Shown: one piece after another, positions 1 through 5,720 of the stretch
Position numbering within the stretch: the stretch's first letter is position 1
Layout of the letters: every line of letters begins with the position of its first letter
DNA from: Methanomicrobiales archaeon
GTDB lineage: Archaea > Halobacteriota > Methanomicrobia > Methanomicrobiales > JACTUA01
Direction of reading: 5' to 3'
Assembly: GCA_028679035.1 (NCBI GenBank)
Contig: JAJRCL010000149.1
Span: 1-8,013 of the forward strand
DNA length: 8,013 nucleotides
Program-made: the position numbers and the translations under genes
The notes under the pieces: generated by a model
Seen by the model: only the letters and a program-made list of their open reading frames with translations
Database searches by the model: none
Told to the model about the DNA's origin: nothing

Positions 1-462
1 CAGGATATGGAAGTGCTGGGAAAGCTGGCACAACGAGAGCATGCCAATGATGCCTACCTCGAGAACCTGGCCAGCTTTACCACGTACCTCGAATTCCTGC
101 GGGAAAATGGCCTGGTTCGAACGGATCTGAGCCTGCAGACGGAAGTGTACATGATGAGTGCTATTTTTATGGGTTTCTTCGTCGTATCGCCGCTGATACC
201 GCCCGAATTTGCACGATCCGATGAAGAACTTGCGGAGATGATCGCGGAGACCGTGCACTGCACCCTCGAATCCAACTGTCCATCAGGTGATGACGAAAAT
301 TCCGTCTCCCGGCGATTCCAGCAGTACATGGGCTCTACTCTGCAATCAGACGGCAAGGCCGAGAACACCTCTACGGGTGCAGGAAGCGGAAATCTCTCTC
401 ATACGAATGTCACCGATCTTCCGCTCAAGCGCACGGGGCGTACGCGCACAAGGAAGGAATAG
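1..462 (+). CDS. TetR/AcrR-type transcriptional regulator, C-terminal part (5' end outside window)
   Basis: The frame is open from base 1, so this is the 3' part of a longer gene; the first in-window ATG at 7 is internal. About 95 residues resemble the all-helical ligand-binding domain of TetR repressors: an 'FLRENGLVRTDLS' turn, typical of the segment before the last helices, then a hydrophobic helix (YMMSAIFMGFFVV) and a final helix near DEELAEMIAETV. The DNA-binding helix-turn-helix would lie upstream and cannot be seen. The last 55 or so residues form an unusual Ser/Thr/Arg-rich, probably disordered tail ending in RTGRTRTRKE. The stop is four bases before the methyltransferase start, and that gene's ribosome site lies inside this gene, so the two are probably co-transcribed and the regulator may control the pair. 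Family assignment is moderately sure because the diagnostic N-terminus is missing. Confidence 0.7.
   Translation, partial: QDMEVLGKLAQREHANDAYLENLASFTTYLEFLRENGLVRTDLSLQTEVYMMSAIFMGFFVVSPLIPPEFARSDEELAEMIAETVHCTLESNCPSGDDENSVSRRFQQYMGSTLQSDGKAENTSTGAGSGNLSHTNVTDLPLKRTGRTRTRKE
451..457 (+). promoter_or_regulatory. Ribosome binding site for the ICMT-like gene
   Basis: AGGAAGG lies inside the last codons of the TetR-type gene and ends nine bases before the GTG at 467. It decides the start of the downstream gene, whose frame is open much further upstream (to 287). Confidence 0.6.
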
Positions 463-466
463 TAAA

Positions 467-1153
467 GTGAACGCTATTACGAAAAAACTCCTAGGGCAGG
501 TCGCCGGCATGTTCGTGGTATTCGCCCTTGTCCTCTTTGTCCCGGCCGGCACGATTGCATGGATTTCCGGATGGGTTTTTCTTATCCTGTTCTTCGGCTT
601 TGTTGCCGTTATAAGTACCTGGCTGCTGCACCACAATCCCGGACTCCTGACAGAACGCATGGGGGGTACCATACGGTCCGGACAAAAGGGCTGGGACCAG
701 GCGCTGATCGCTGTGGTAACGGTCCTCTTTTTCGGCTGGCTCATCCTGATGCCCCTTGATGCGGTACGATTCCACTGGTCGCAGATGCCGATCGGTTTTC
801 AGGTCCTGGGAGGTTTTATTCTTGGTGCCTCGTTTATCCTCTTCTTTTTCACATTCCGGGCAAACTCCTTTCTCTCCCCGGTTGTTCGTAACCAGGCAGA
901 CCGGGGGCAGACCGTGATCTCTACCGGCCCCTACCGCTACATACGTCACCCGATGTATGCGGGTTTTCTCCTTTTTGCGATCGGCACCCCGCTCCTGCTG
1001 GGGTCGTTCTATGGTCTCGTGGGTAGTCTGATCCTTATACTGGCGGTCGCGATCCGTGCGGTGCTCGAAGAACGAACGCTCCGGGAGGAACTGCCCGGAT
1101 ACGGGGCCTACATGGCGAAGGTAAAGTACCGGTTCATCCCCTACATCTGGTGA
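467..1153 (+). CDS. Isoprenylcysteine carboxyl methyltransferase (ICMT)-like integral membrane protein
   Basis: This 228-residue protein starts at GTG 467. The frame is open back to 287, but that part overlaps the upstream regulator, whereas GTG 467 has a ribosome site. It has about five hydrophobic segments. The C-terminal half carries the family signature of ICMT/PEMT-type membrane methyltransferases: GPYRYIRHPMY at residues 154-164, a hydrophobic hairpin, then EER at 201-203 and a Y-x-x-Y...RFIPYIW ending. These elements bind S-adenosylmethionine at the membrane face. Known relatives methylate prenylcysteine, phospholipid headgroups or other lipid or thiol substrates; the true substrate in archaea is not known and cannot be read from the sequence. 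It follows a TetR-type regulator, suggesting inducible expression, for example by membrane stress or a toxic compound. Family is sure, substrate is not. Confidence 0.85.
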   Translation: MNAITKKLLGQVAGMFVVFALVLFVPAGTIAWISGWVFLILFFGFVAVISTWLLHHNPGLLTERMGGTIRSGQKGWDQALIAVVTVLFFGWLILMPLDAVRFHWSQMPIGFQVLGGFILGASFILFFFTFRANSFLSPVVRNQADRGQTVISTGPYRYIRHPMYAGFLLFAIGTPLLLGSFYGLVGSLILILAVAIRAVLEERTLREELPGYGAYMAKVKYRFIPYIW

Positions 1154-1193
1154 CTCGTACAATTCCGGATATCGGCAATCGCTGAAAGGAGAA

Positions 1194-1850
1194 TTATCTC
1201 ACCGGTTGTTCCGGGGGAACATTTTTTTCCGGTTTTCCCAGCCACCGGACGCCGGCATATACAAGCGGTGTCCCGAAAATCGCCACGGTCGATTTTAAAA
1301 GCCAGTACGGAATAACGAGGAGAATCAGGTACATTGCATCGTGCTTCGGACTTATCCCGTAAAAAGCAAGGAACATGAAGACCGTTGTATCGATGAACTG
1401 GCTGACGACCGTTGAACCGGCGGCACGCAGCCAGAGCATTTTCTGTTGTGTCCATGTACGGATGACCCGGAATACTTCGATATCCAGAAATTCAGAGATC
1501 AGAAATGCCGTCAGGCTCGCGATCATAACCCGGACACTGATGCCGAAGATCTTGTTGTATTCCTCCGGGAAAAAATCCCGTTGCGCACTCGGAAGTTGCG
1601 TCGCGATAAAGGTGATGACCAGCAGGTACGTCAGCACCAGCATTGTTGCAAGGACAATCCGGCGAGCAGTTTCTCTGCCCTCCACTTCCTGGATCACGTC
1701 CAGCGCAAGAAAGGAGAGCGGGAACACGAGGATGCCAACCGCGGCATCGAAGAAACCGAAAACCGCGATCTTATTGCCCATGAAGTTTGCTGCGACGACG
1801 CTGGCGACAAAAATCGCGATGAGGATGTAGTATTTTGTTTCCCGATGCAT
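1194..1850 (-). CDS. Queuosine-precursor transporter (VUT/YhhQ family, DUF165)
   Basis: The 218-residue protein has about six membrane helices. Family hallmarks are ANFMGNKIAVFG near residues 20-31, a 'PLSFLALDVIQEVEG' segment (the usual D-x-x-x-E-x-x-G pattern), ISEFLDIEVF, and STVVSQFIDTTVFMFLAFYG in the fifth helix. Members import preQ0/preQ1 or queuine-type 7-deazaguanines; in archaea the expected product is archaeosine in tRNA, so salvage of preQ0 or a related base is an inference. The frame is open to an ATG at 1880, but ATG 1850 is preferred: it is preceded by GGAG at a five-base spacing and puts the first helix at the usual distance from the N-terminus. The gene converges on the ICMT-like gene with a 40-base gap. 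Its leader holds a strong inverted repeat. No other deazapurine genes are in the window. Confidence 0.85.
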   Translation of the reverse strand: MHRETKYYILIAIFVASVVAANFMGNKIAVFGFFDAAVGILVFPLSFLALDVIQEVEGRETARRIVLATMLVLTYLLVITFIATQLPSAQRDFFPEEYNKIFGISVRVMIASLTAFLISEFLDIEVFRVIRTWTQQKMLWLRAAGSTVVSQFIDTTVFMFLAFYGISPKHDAMYLILLVIPYWLLKSTVAIFGTPLVYAGVRWLGKPEKNVPPEQPVR

Positions 1851-1855
1851 GGTAG

Positions 1856-1859
1856 CTCC
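1856..1859 (-). promoter_or_regulatory. Ribosome binding site deciding the transporter start
   Basis: GGAG on the minus strand stands five bases before ATG 1850. The alternative ATG at 1880 has no comparable motif. Confidence 0.5.
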
Positions 1860-1891
1860 GTTTGAGACCGTGAATCCCATTTTTCATCAAC

Positions 1892-1928
1892 AGACGGGGT
1901 ATTAAAATCGCCTGAATAGGCCCCGTCT
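1892..1928 (-). promoter_or_regulatory. Hairpin-forming leader element upstream of the queuosine-precursor transporter
   Basis: On the minus strand AGACGGGG (1928-1921) and CCCCGTCT (1899-1892) form a perfect 8-bp inverted repeat around a 21-base loop. A second small stem, GCCT-ATTC-AGGC (1921-1910), shares one base with the outer stem, so two folds compete locally. There is no T-run after it, which argues against a simple terminator. Its place between the likely transcription start near 1935 and the start codon at 1850 suggests a leader control element or operator. It matches no preQ1 riboswitch class that I can recognise. Confidence 0.4.
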
Positions 1929-1956
1929 CTCTTACCTGCGCAATTCCGTATCATAC

Positions 1957-1964
1957 ATTATAAG
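1957..1964 (-). promoter_or_regulatory. Possible archaeal TATA box for the transporter gene
   Basis: CTTATAAT on the minus strand would place transcription start near 1935, giving a leader of roughly 85 bases that includes the inverted repeat. Assigned by eye only. Confidence 0.4.
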
Positions 1965-2002
1965 AAAAACCCCGCTGCATTCAAAACCATCCGTCAAATC
2001 TC

Positions 2003-2008
2003 AAAAAA
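2003..2008 (-). terminator. T-run just after the ABC transporter operon
   Basis: On the minus strand the stop codon at 2013-2011 is followed after two bases by TTTTTT, and by a second T5 run at 1969-1965. Archaeal RNA polymerase commonly ends transcripts at such U-tracts without a hairpin. Confidence 0.4.
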
Positions 2009-2010
2009 GG

Positions 2011-2814
2011 TTACATTCGTGTAACAAGCCGTTCACGAGAGAACACCTCGATACCAAACCAGATGAGAAAAGCATCTGCAGCGAAGAGAAATGATCCGAC
2101 GACAATGGCAATCAACGGGGACAGGAAGAGAATTCCCGAGATCTGGGCAACGAGCAGCCCAAGCACGACGACGACGAGCCCTCCCGATGCCTGGTATGCT
2201 TCCATGAACGTCGAGACCTTTGACGAGATAAGGACGGTTGCCGCGGTTCCCATCAGCGCGATCGCCGGCACAATCCAGAACATTATCGGCAACCAGATCG
2301 GTGTCGGGAACCAGATCCGCTGCATGATCGGATAAGAAGCAACATTCACCACGACGGTATACACCACAAAATTTCCCCATGCGTAGAGCACCGCCGGAAC
2401 TGCGGATGCGACAACCTTTGCGGTAAACATTTCAGCATCCGTCGCCGGTGTATGCAGCAGGGCTTCGAGGGTCTTGCGCTCTTTCTCACCGACAAAGGCT
2501 TCCGCGGCGATCACGCTCGCCAGTATCAGGGGAAGGATGAGAAAGAGGGGCGCAAGAAGGTACCCGAGGAACAGGACGACCGGCTGCTGCTGGGATGTGA
2601 GGGATCCCATCTCCTCCTGAAGAGCGGGCGGGATGAGCGACGTGATGTTGTCGGATGATGTACCGCCTTCCAGTACCATCGCTTGGGTCATAATAACCGG
2701 GAGGATGATGGAAAAGACGACGGCCAGGATCGTACTGCTGACCACCGCGATGCGGTTTTTCCGCACCTCATCGAGGTCTTTTTCCGCTATCGCGCGGATT
2801 CTCCTCCAGTTCAT
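2011..2814 (-). CDS. ABC-2 type transporter permease
   Basis: The 267-residue permease has a short cytoplasmic N-terminus (MNWRRIRAIAEKDLDEVRKNR), a first membrane helix at about 22-44, an extracytoplasmic stretch to about 78, then five more hydrophobic segments. The motif GEKERKTLEALLHTP at residues 109-123 is the coupling segment found in NatB-like ABC-2 permeases, where it contacts the ATPase. Its start ATG overlaps the ATPase stop by four bases (ATGA), and a good AAGGAGGA ribosome site precedes it inside the ATPase gene, so the two are translated as a unit and should form one export complex. ABC-2 systems export ions, drugs, lipids or glycans; nothing here fixes the substrate. Family membership is very sure. 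Confidence 0.9.
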   Translation of the reverse strand: MNWRRIRAIAEKDLDEVRKNRIAVVSSTILAVVFSIILPVIMTQAMVLEGGTSSDNITSLIPPALQEEMGSLTSQQQPVVLFLGYLLAPLFLILPLILASVIAAEAFVGEKERKTLEALLHTPATDAEMFTAKVVASAVPAVLYAWGNFVVYTVVVNVASYPIMQRIWFPTPIWLPIMFWIVPAIALMGTAATVLISSKVSTFMEAYQASGGLVVVVLGLLVAQISGILFLSPLIAIVVGSFLFAADAFLIWFGIEVFSRERLVTRM

Positions 2815-3749
2815 GATCTCTCCTCCTTCTGGAGCGCAAAATAGATCTCCTCGAGTGTGTGTTCCCGCGGAACAACACGCAGCACCTGCCCACCCGCACC
2901 GACAATCGCAGATACCGCCTCCGGCACCTGCTCCCTCGTGTTGACCCGCACTTCGATCCGTGTTCCTTCAACCGTCACCATTGACAGACCCGGGATTGCT
3001 CCGAGAATTTCTCCTAGATCCGGAGGCGGGGGCACAAGCAGGTCGATCTCGACCGCCATCGAACTCCAGAGGCGCTGTGCAAGTTCCTGCACACTCCCGC
3101 ATGCGATCATCCTGCCGTTGGCAAGAACACCGACGCGATCACACAGCCGTTGCGCTTCGACCAGGTTGTGGGTGCAGAGGAGAACGGTCCGGCCCCGTTC
3201 CCGGCTTAGTTCTGCAATCAGCGTGTCGACCTCACGGGCAGCACTTGGGTCAAGACCCGAAGTCGGTTCATCCAGAAAGAGAAGCGGGGGGTCGTGGAGG
3301 AGGGCCCGGGCAAGGGCAAGACGCTGCTTCATCCCTTTGCTGAAGGTCCCTGCCAGATCATCGGCCCGGTCGGCGAGCCCGAGCCAGGTGAGGGTTCGGT
3401 CCACCCGGGACTTCAGGTCAGCCTCGGGAACCCCGTAGAGCCTTCCGAAAAACGTGAGATTCCGACGGGCGCTCAGCCGTTCGTACAGGTTCGGGCTCTC
3501 GGTCAGGACCCCGGTCATCGATCGGACTGAATCGCCTTGCTGCAGGACACTTTTGCCAAAGACAGTCGCCGACCCGGAGGTTGGCAATATAAGGGCGTTG
3601 AGAAGCCGGACCATCGTCGTCTTTCCGGCACCGTTCGGCCCCAGCAGCCCGAATACTTCGCCTTCTTCTATGTGAAAAGTGATATGGTCTACGGCGGTTA
3701 CCGCACCGAACGTACGGGTCAATCCTTCTGTTGCAACTGCCACGCCCAC
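2811..3749 (-). CDS. ABC transporter ATP-binding protein (NatA/CcmA type)
   Basis: The 312-residue ATPase energises the ABC-2 permease encoded next to it. It shows Walker A GPNGAGKTT at residues 37-45, the ABC signature FSKGMKQR at 136-143, Walker B LLFLDEP at 156-162 with catalytic Glu161, the D-loop SGLD at 164-167 and the switch histidine His194 in LCTHNL. At the Q-loop the sequence reads GVLTESP (80-86), with Glu where many ABC proteins have Gln; similar Q-loops occur in NatA-like proteins. Residues after about 225 form an extra C-terminal domain of the DUF4162 kind. The start is GTG 3749, with GGAG nine bases upstream. It is the first gene of the two-gene operon and is divergent from a lipoprotein gene with a similar leader. 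Confidence 0.93.
   Translation of the reverse strand: MGVAVATEGLTRTFGAVTAVDHITFHIEEGEVFGLLGPNGAGKTTMVRLLNALILPTSGSATVFGKSVLQQGDSVRSMTGVLTESPNLYERLSARRNLTFFGRLYGVPEADLKSRVDRTLTWLGLADRADDLAGTFSKGMKQRLALARALLHDPPLLFLDEPTSGLDPSAAREVDTLIAELSRERGRTVLLCTHNLVEAQRLCDRVGVLANGRMIACGSVQELAQRLWSSMAVEIDLLVPPPPDLGEILGAIPGLSMVTVEGTRIEVRVNTREQVPEAVSAIVGAGGQVLRVVPREHTLEEIYFALQKEERS
2821..2828 (-). promoter_or_regulatory. Ribosome binding site for the ABC-2 permease
   Basis: AAGGAGGA on the minus strand, six bases before ATG 2814 and within the end of the ATPase gene. It is the strongest Shine-Dalgarno match in this half of the window. Confidence 0.65.
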
Positions 3750-3752
3750 ACA

Positions 3753-3773
3753 GGTATCTCCGGATACCGGTAT
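3753..3773. promoter_or_regulatory. Overlapping palindromes in the ATPase leader (candidate operator)
   Basis: GGTATC (3753-3758) and GATACC (3763-3768) form a 6-bp inverted repeat with a 4-base spacer, and ATACCGGTAT (3764-3773) is a perfect 10-bp palindrome that shares its right arm. The element ends a few bases from the GTG start of the ATPase and covers its GGAG ribosome site. A related element precedes the divergent lipoprotein gene. Confidence 0.4.
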
Positions 3774-3823
3774 TACGGCAGAGAGAATGAGGCTTTCTTT
3801 TACCTTTTTTTCAGGGGGGAACG

Positions 3824-3830
3824 TATTATT
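3824..3830. promoter_or_regulatory. AT-rich core of the divergent promoter region
   Basis: TATTATT (AATAATA on the other strand) is the best TATA-like stretch between the divergent genes. For the ATPase it would give a leader of about 50 bases; for the lipoprotein a very short one of about 13. Which direction it serves cannot be decided by eye. Confidence 0.3.
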
Positions 3831-3842
3831 CTGTTATGATGA

Positions 3843-3860
3843 ATACCGGAGTACAGGTAT
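3843..3860. promoter_or_regulatory. Inverted repeat in the lipoprotein leader (candidate operator)
   Basis: ATACC (3843-3847) and GGTAT (3856-3860) form an inverted repeat with an 8-base spacer, directly before the GTG at 3865. The half-site is the same as in the ATPase leader at 3753-3773. Confidence 0.35.
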
Positions 3861-3864
3861 CCGA

Positions 3865-4275
3865 GTGAAATCGATTCTCATCATACTTCTCTTCTGCTGC
3901 GGGTTATTTATCGTCGCAGGGTGCACCAGCGGAACGGAGTCACAGCCGGAAACGACGCCTCCCACGTTCTCAACAACACCACCAACGACCATCTATCCTC
4001 CACCCGTGAACATAACCGTGGTCGAGCTCACGAGATTTTACCGTGTACAGGGGGGATGCGATTACGGGATCCGGCTGGAAGTTACCAACAACGGTCAGAA
4101 TGCGGTAACGAACATTGCCGTCCGGCTCAGCCTGCGGGATGTGAAAACCGGAGTCGTCCGGGATATTGAAAATCTCCCTCTCGAACGCATTGCGCCCGGT
4201 GAACGCAAAGTATTCACCCGTGATTTTGAGGGAGACTGCACCAGCGATTACGGAATTCGCGCTGAAATCTCGTAA
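3865..4275 (+). CDS. Small membrane-anchored lipoprotein of unknown function
   Basis: The 136-residue protein starts at GTG 3865; the frame is open further upstream, but only this start puts a signal peptide at the N-terminus. Residues 1-20 are a lipoprotein signal: Lys2, a hydrophobic core and the lipobox VAGC with Cys20 as the likely lipidated residue. A Thr/Pro-rich spacer follows (about 21-48), as in many methanogen surface proteins. Residues 49-136 look like a single beta-sandwich domain (ITVVELTRFYRV, IRLEVTNNGQNAVTNIAVRLSLRD, then a proline-glycine turn IAPGERKVF). Cys65 and Cys125 sit next to two copies of DYGIR (66-70 and 128-132) and could form a disulfide. It is divergent from the ABC ATPase and its leader resembles that gene's, so it may be an accessory surface protein of that transporter; this is inference. 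Confidence 0.75.
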   Translation: MKSILIILLFCCGLFIVAGCTSGTESQPETTPPTFSTTPPTTIYPPPVNITVVELTRFYRVQGGCDYGIRLEVTNNGQNAVTNIAVRLSLRDVKTGVVRDIENLPLERIAPGERKVFTRDFEGDCTSDYGIRAEIS

Positions 4276-4617
4276 TCAGAGAAATTCTATCCGCGGGTAC
4301 GAATCTTCCCTTTTTTCGGCAAGGTCAACGATCTCGTCGTCACTGCTCCGGGAACTGTGGAAGGGAGAAACGGTTACCACCGGCGGCTGCTGACTTTCTT
4401 TCGGAAAACTGTTCCCTATCTCACTGAATTTCCGGTAGAGGCGGTTCCACTTTGCGAGGGTGATTACCGCCATCACCTGGACGACGGTGAGACTGAACTT
4501 GCTCCCCAGCTCGGAGAGCTGTCGCATCGTAATGCCATCCAGATCGGAAAACTGGCGGTCGATTTCGACCAGGGCCTGCCCCATGGCGGCAAGCTCATCG
4601 ATTTCCTTTTTCTCCAT
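4276..4617 (-). CDS. Hypothetical protein, 113 residues
   Basis: I do not recognise this family. The start ATG 4617 gives MEKKEIDELAAMGQ..., a helical protein with an acidic first helix, a middle region (about 29-66, ITMRQLSELGSKF...LYRKFSEIG) that could be a helix-turn-helix-like bundle, and a polar, probably disordered tail (about 70-113) ending in RIEFL. There are no membrane segments. The frame is open to ATG 4728, and a TATA-like TTTAAAT lies about 26 bases before that ATG, which would allow a leaderless longer form. The extra 37 codons are rich in TTA and look less like coding sequence, so the shorter form is preferred. Neither start has a good ribosome site. Its TGA stop abuts the lipoprotein's TAA with no base between. 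Confidence 0.6.
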   Translation of the reverse strand: MEKKEIDELAAMGQALVEIDRQFSDLDGITMRQLSELGSKFSLTVVQVMAVITLAKWNRLYRKFSEIGNSFPKESQQPPVVTVSPFHSSRSSDDEIVDLAEKREDSYPRIEFL

Positions 4618-4749
4618 CAGGAATCTTTCAGCACACAGTGAGAAATGCTTGTGGGTATCCGGAGCGGCTAGAGTTAATCCAAAATACGAAGTGTGGCGTA
4701 AAGTACCATAATCCCGTAATAATTTCATTCTGCGCTTTACAAAGGATCA

Positions 4750-4756
4750 TTTAAAT
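4750..4756 (-). promoter_or_regulatory. Possible TATA box for the hypothetical gene
   Basis: TTTAAAT with purine-rich DNA upstream on the minus strand. Transcription would begin near 4728, either leaderless at the upstream ATG or with a leader of about 110 bases to ATG 4617. Confidence 0.4.
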
Positions 4757-4826
4757 CTGTTCGGAAAAGAACGACGGCTTCGGTACAAACCCGGCTCTGG
4801 GTCTGTCAAATCAGAAGGAGGGTATG

Positions 4827-4847
4827 CCCGCATATACATGTAGCGGG
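4827..4847. other. Small inverted repeat downstream of the methyltransferase gene
   Basis: CCCGC (4827-4831) and GCGGG (4843-4847) pair around an 11-base loop that holds the palindrome TACATGTA. The surrounding 4729-4883 gap holds no convincing gene. The hairpin may be part of a 3' end, but it has no adjoining T-run. Confidence 0.25.
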
Positions 4848-4883
4848 AACGGATTCTGTTCTGTAGAGGTCAGATTTGCTATT

Positions 4884-5609
4884 TTATTTTGTTGCGACAA
4901 GTACCTTGAACCATTCAAACCCTTTCACCGGGCTGATTTCTGCTTTCTTGAATCCTGCATCCCTGCAGAGTTTTGTCCATTGGCTCATCCCGATGCAGTA
5001 TTCGCCGTCATTAAGAATATGTTTCTTGCCGTTGTCATACATCCTTTCAAATGTCTGTATTCCTCCGTCCTTCATCGCGAGTTCAAATTCCCGGATCAGA
5101 TATTGTAGAATTCTCACCAATCGTTGCGGGTCATCCAGTTTTCCTGTTGTGTCAATATCCATCTCTCCTAGAACGAACCTTCCGCTATCTCTTAGACAAT
5201 TGTAAATATTTCTGATAACAGGTTCTTTGCATTTCACATGGTGCAGGGCGACCGTTGCGGCGACGATATCAAACTGCCCTGGTTCAAAGGCCATATCCTC
5301 CGCTGAGATCTCTATGCAATGAATTTTCTCGTTCAGCTGGCATTTTTGAATCTTTTCCCGGAATATCCCGAGCATCTGGGCTGAGCTGTCAATTGCCGTG
5401 ATTGAGCAATCTGCCTTATCGAGGAATTTCAGTGACAGTAGTCCTGTCCCGCAGCCAATATCGAGGACCTGGTCATCTCTTTTTACTCCGGATTCCCTGA
5501 CAACCAGGTCAAGCAGTTTGTGATGCCTTCTTACTTTTCCCAGAGTGTTATCGTATTCGTTTGCCCATTCCTGAAACCATTCACGATTATCCTTGGTGAT
5601 TTGATTCAT
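4884..5609 (-). CDS. Class I SAM-dependent methyltransferase
   Basis: The 241-residue cytoplasmic protein has the Rossmann methyltransferase core. Motif I VLDIGCGTG is at residues 48-56 (S-adenosylmethionine binding), Asp74 in TAIDSS ends strand 2 and would hold the ribose, SAEDM at 102-106 is near the adenine site, and FDIVAATVALHHV at 113-125 is strand 4 with the post-motif typical of the Methyltransf_11/25 group. The C-terminal third (about 160-241) is a variable substrate cap, so the substrate cannot be told. Start ATG 5609 is preceded by AGGGAG five bases upstream. The gene is divergent from the small membrane protein and stands alone. Its DNA is visibly more AT-rich than its neighbours (for example 5161-5220), with frequent AAA, ATT and TTT codons, which suggests later acquisition. 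Confidence 0.88.
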   Translation of the reverse strand: MNQITKDNREWFQEWANEYDNTLGKVRRHHKLLDLVVRESGVKRDDQVLDIGCGTGLLSLKFLDKADCSITAIDSSAQMLGIFREKIQKCQLNEKIHCIEISAEDMAFEPGQFDIVAATVALHHVKCKEPVIRNIYNCLRDSGRFVLGEMDIDTTGKLDDPQRLVRILQYLIREFELAMKDGGIQTFERMYDNGKKHILNDGEYCIGMSQWTKLCRDAGFKKAEISPVKGFEWFKVLVATK

Positions 5610-5692
5610 CCCCTCTCCCTTCGTTGTACTAAGTCTTCATGCTCAAGAGTTGTTGTAATTCGAAATGGCCGCAATGTTACTCTACACTACCC

Positions 5693-5700
5693 TTAAGATT
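5693..5700 (+). promoter_or_regulatory. Possible TATA box for the small membrane protein and HEAT gene
   Basis: CTTAAGAT-like sequence whose centre is about 25 bases before ATG 5721. This fits a leaderless or nearly leaderless transcript starting at that codon. Confidence 0.3.
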
Positions 5701-5720
5701 ATGTGTATCCATTTCTGCAC

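Noticed and set aside
114..122. GGTTCGAAC, like a tRNA T-arm
   Set aside because: There is no acceptor or anticodon arm around it and it lies within the TetR-type coding region.
491..1162. Long open frame (223 codons) on the minus strand opposite the ICMT-like gene
   Set aside because: It is highly charged, has no recognisable domain and is wholly antisense to a gene with clear family motifs.
1851..1880. ATG 1880 as the start of the queuosine-precursor transporter
   Set aside because: It has no ribosome site, while ATG 1850 has GGAG at a five-base spacing and fits the usual N-terminal length of the family.
1892..1928. Inverted repeat read as a rho-independent terminator of the ABC operon
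   Set aside because: It lies over 80 bases beyond the stop, after a T6 run and a TATA-like box, and no T-run follows the stem.
2857..3438. 193-codon plus-strand frame opposite the ABC ATPase
   Set aside because: It is a Ser/Arg/Thr-rich low-complexity translation, the typical shadow of a GC-rich gene; the minus strand holds all ABC ATPase motifs.
4824..5108. Possible small gene starting at ATG 4824 after GGAGGG
   Set aside because: The Shine-Dalgarno match is only two bases from the ATG, most of the frame is antisense to the methyltransferase and the protein shows no family features.
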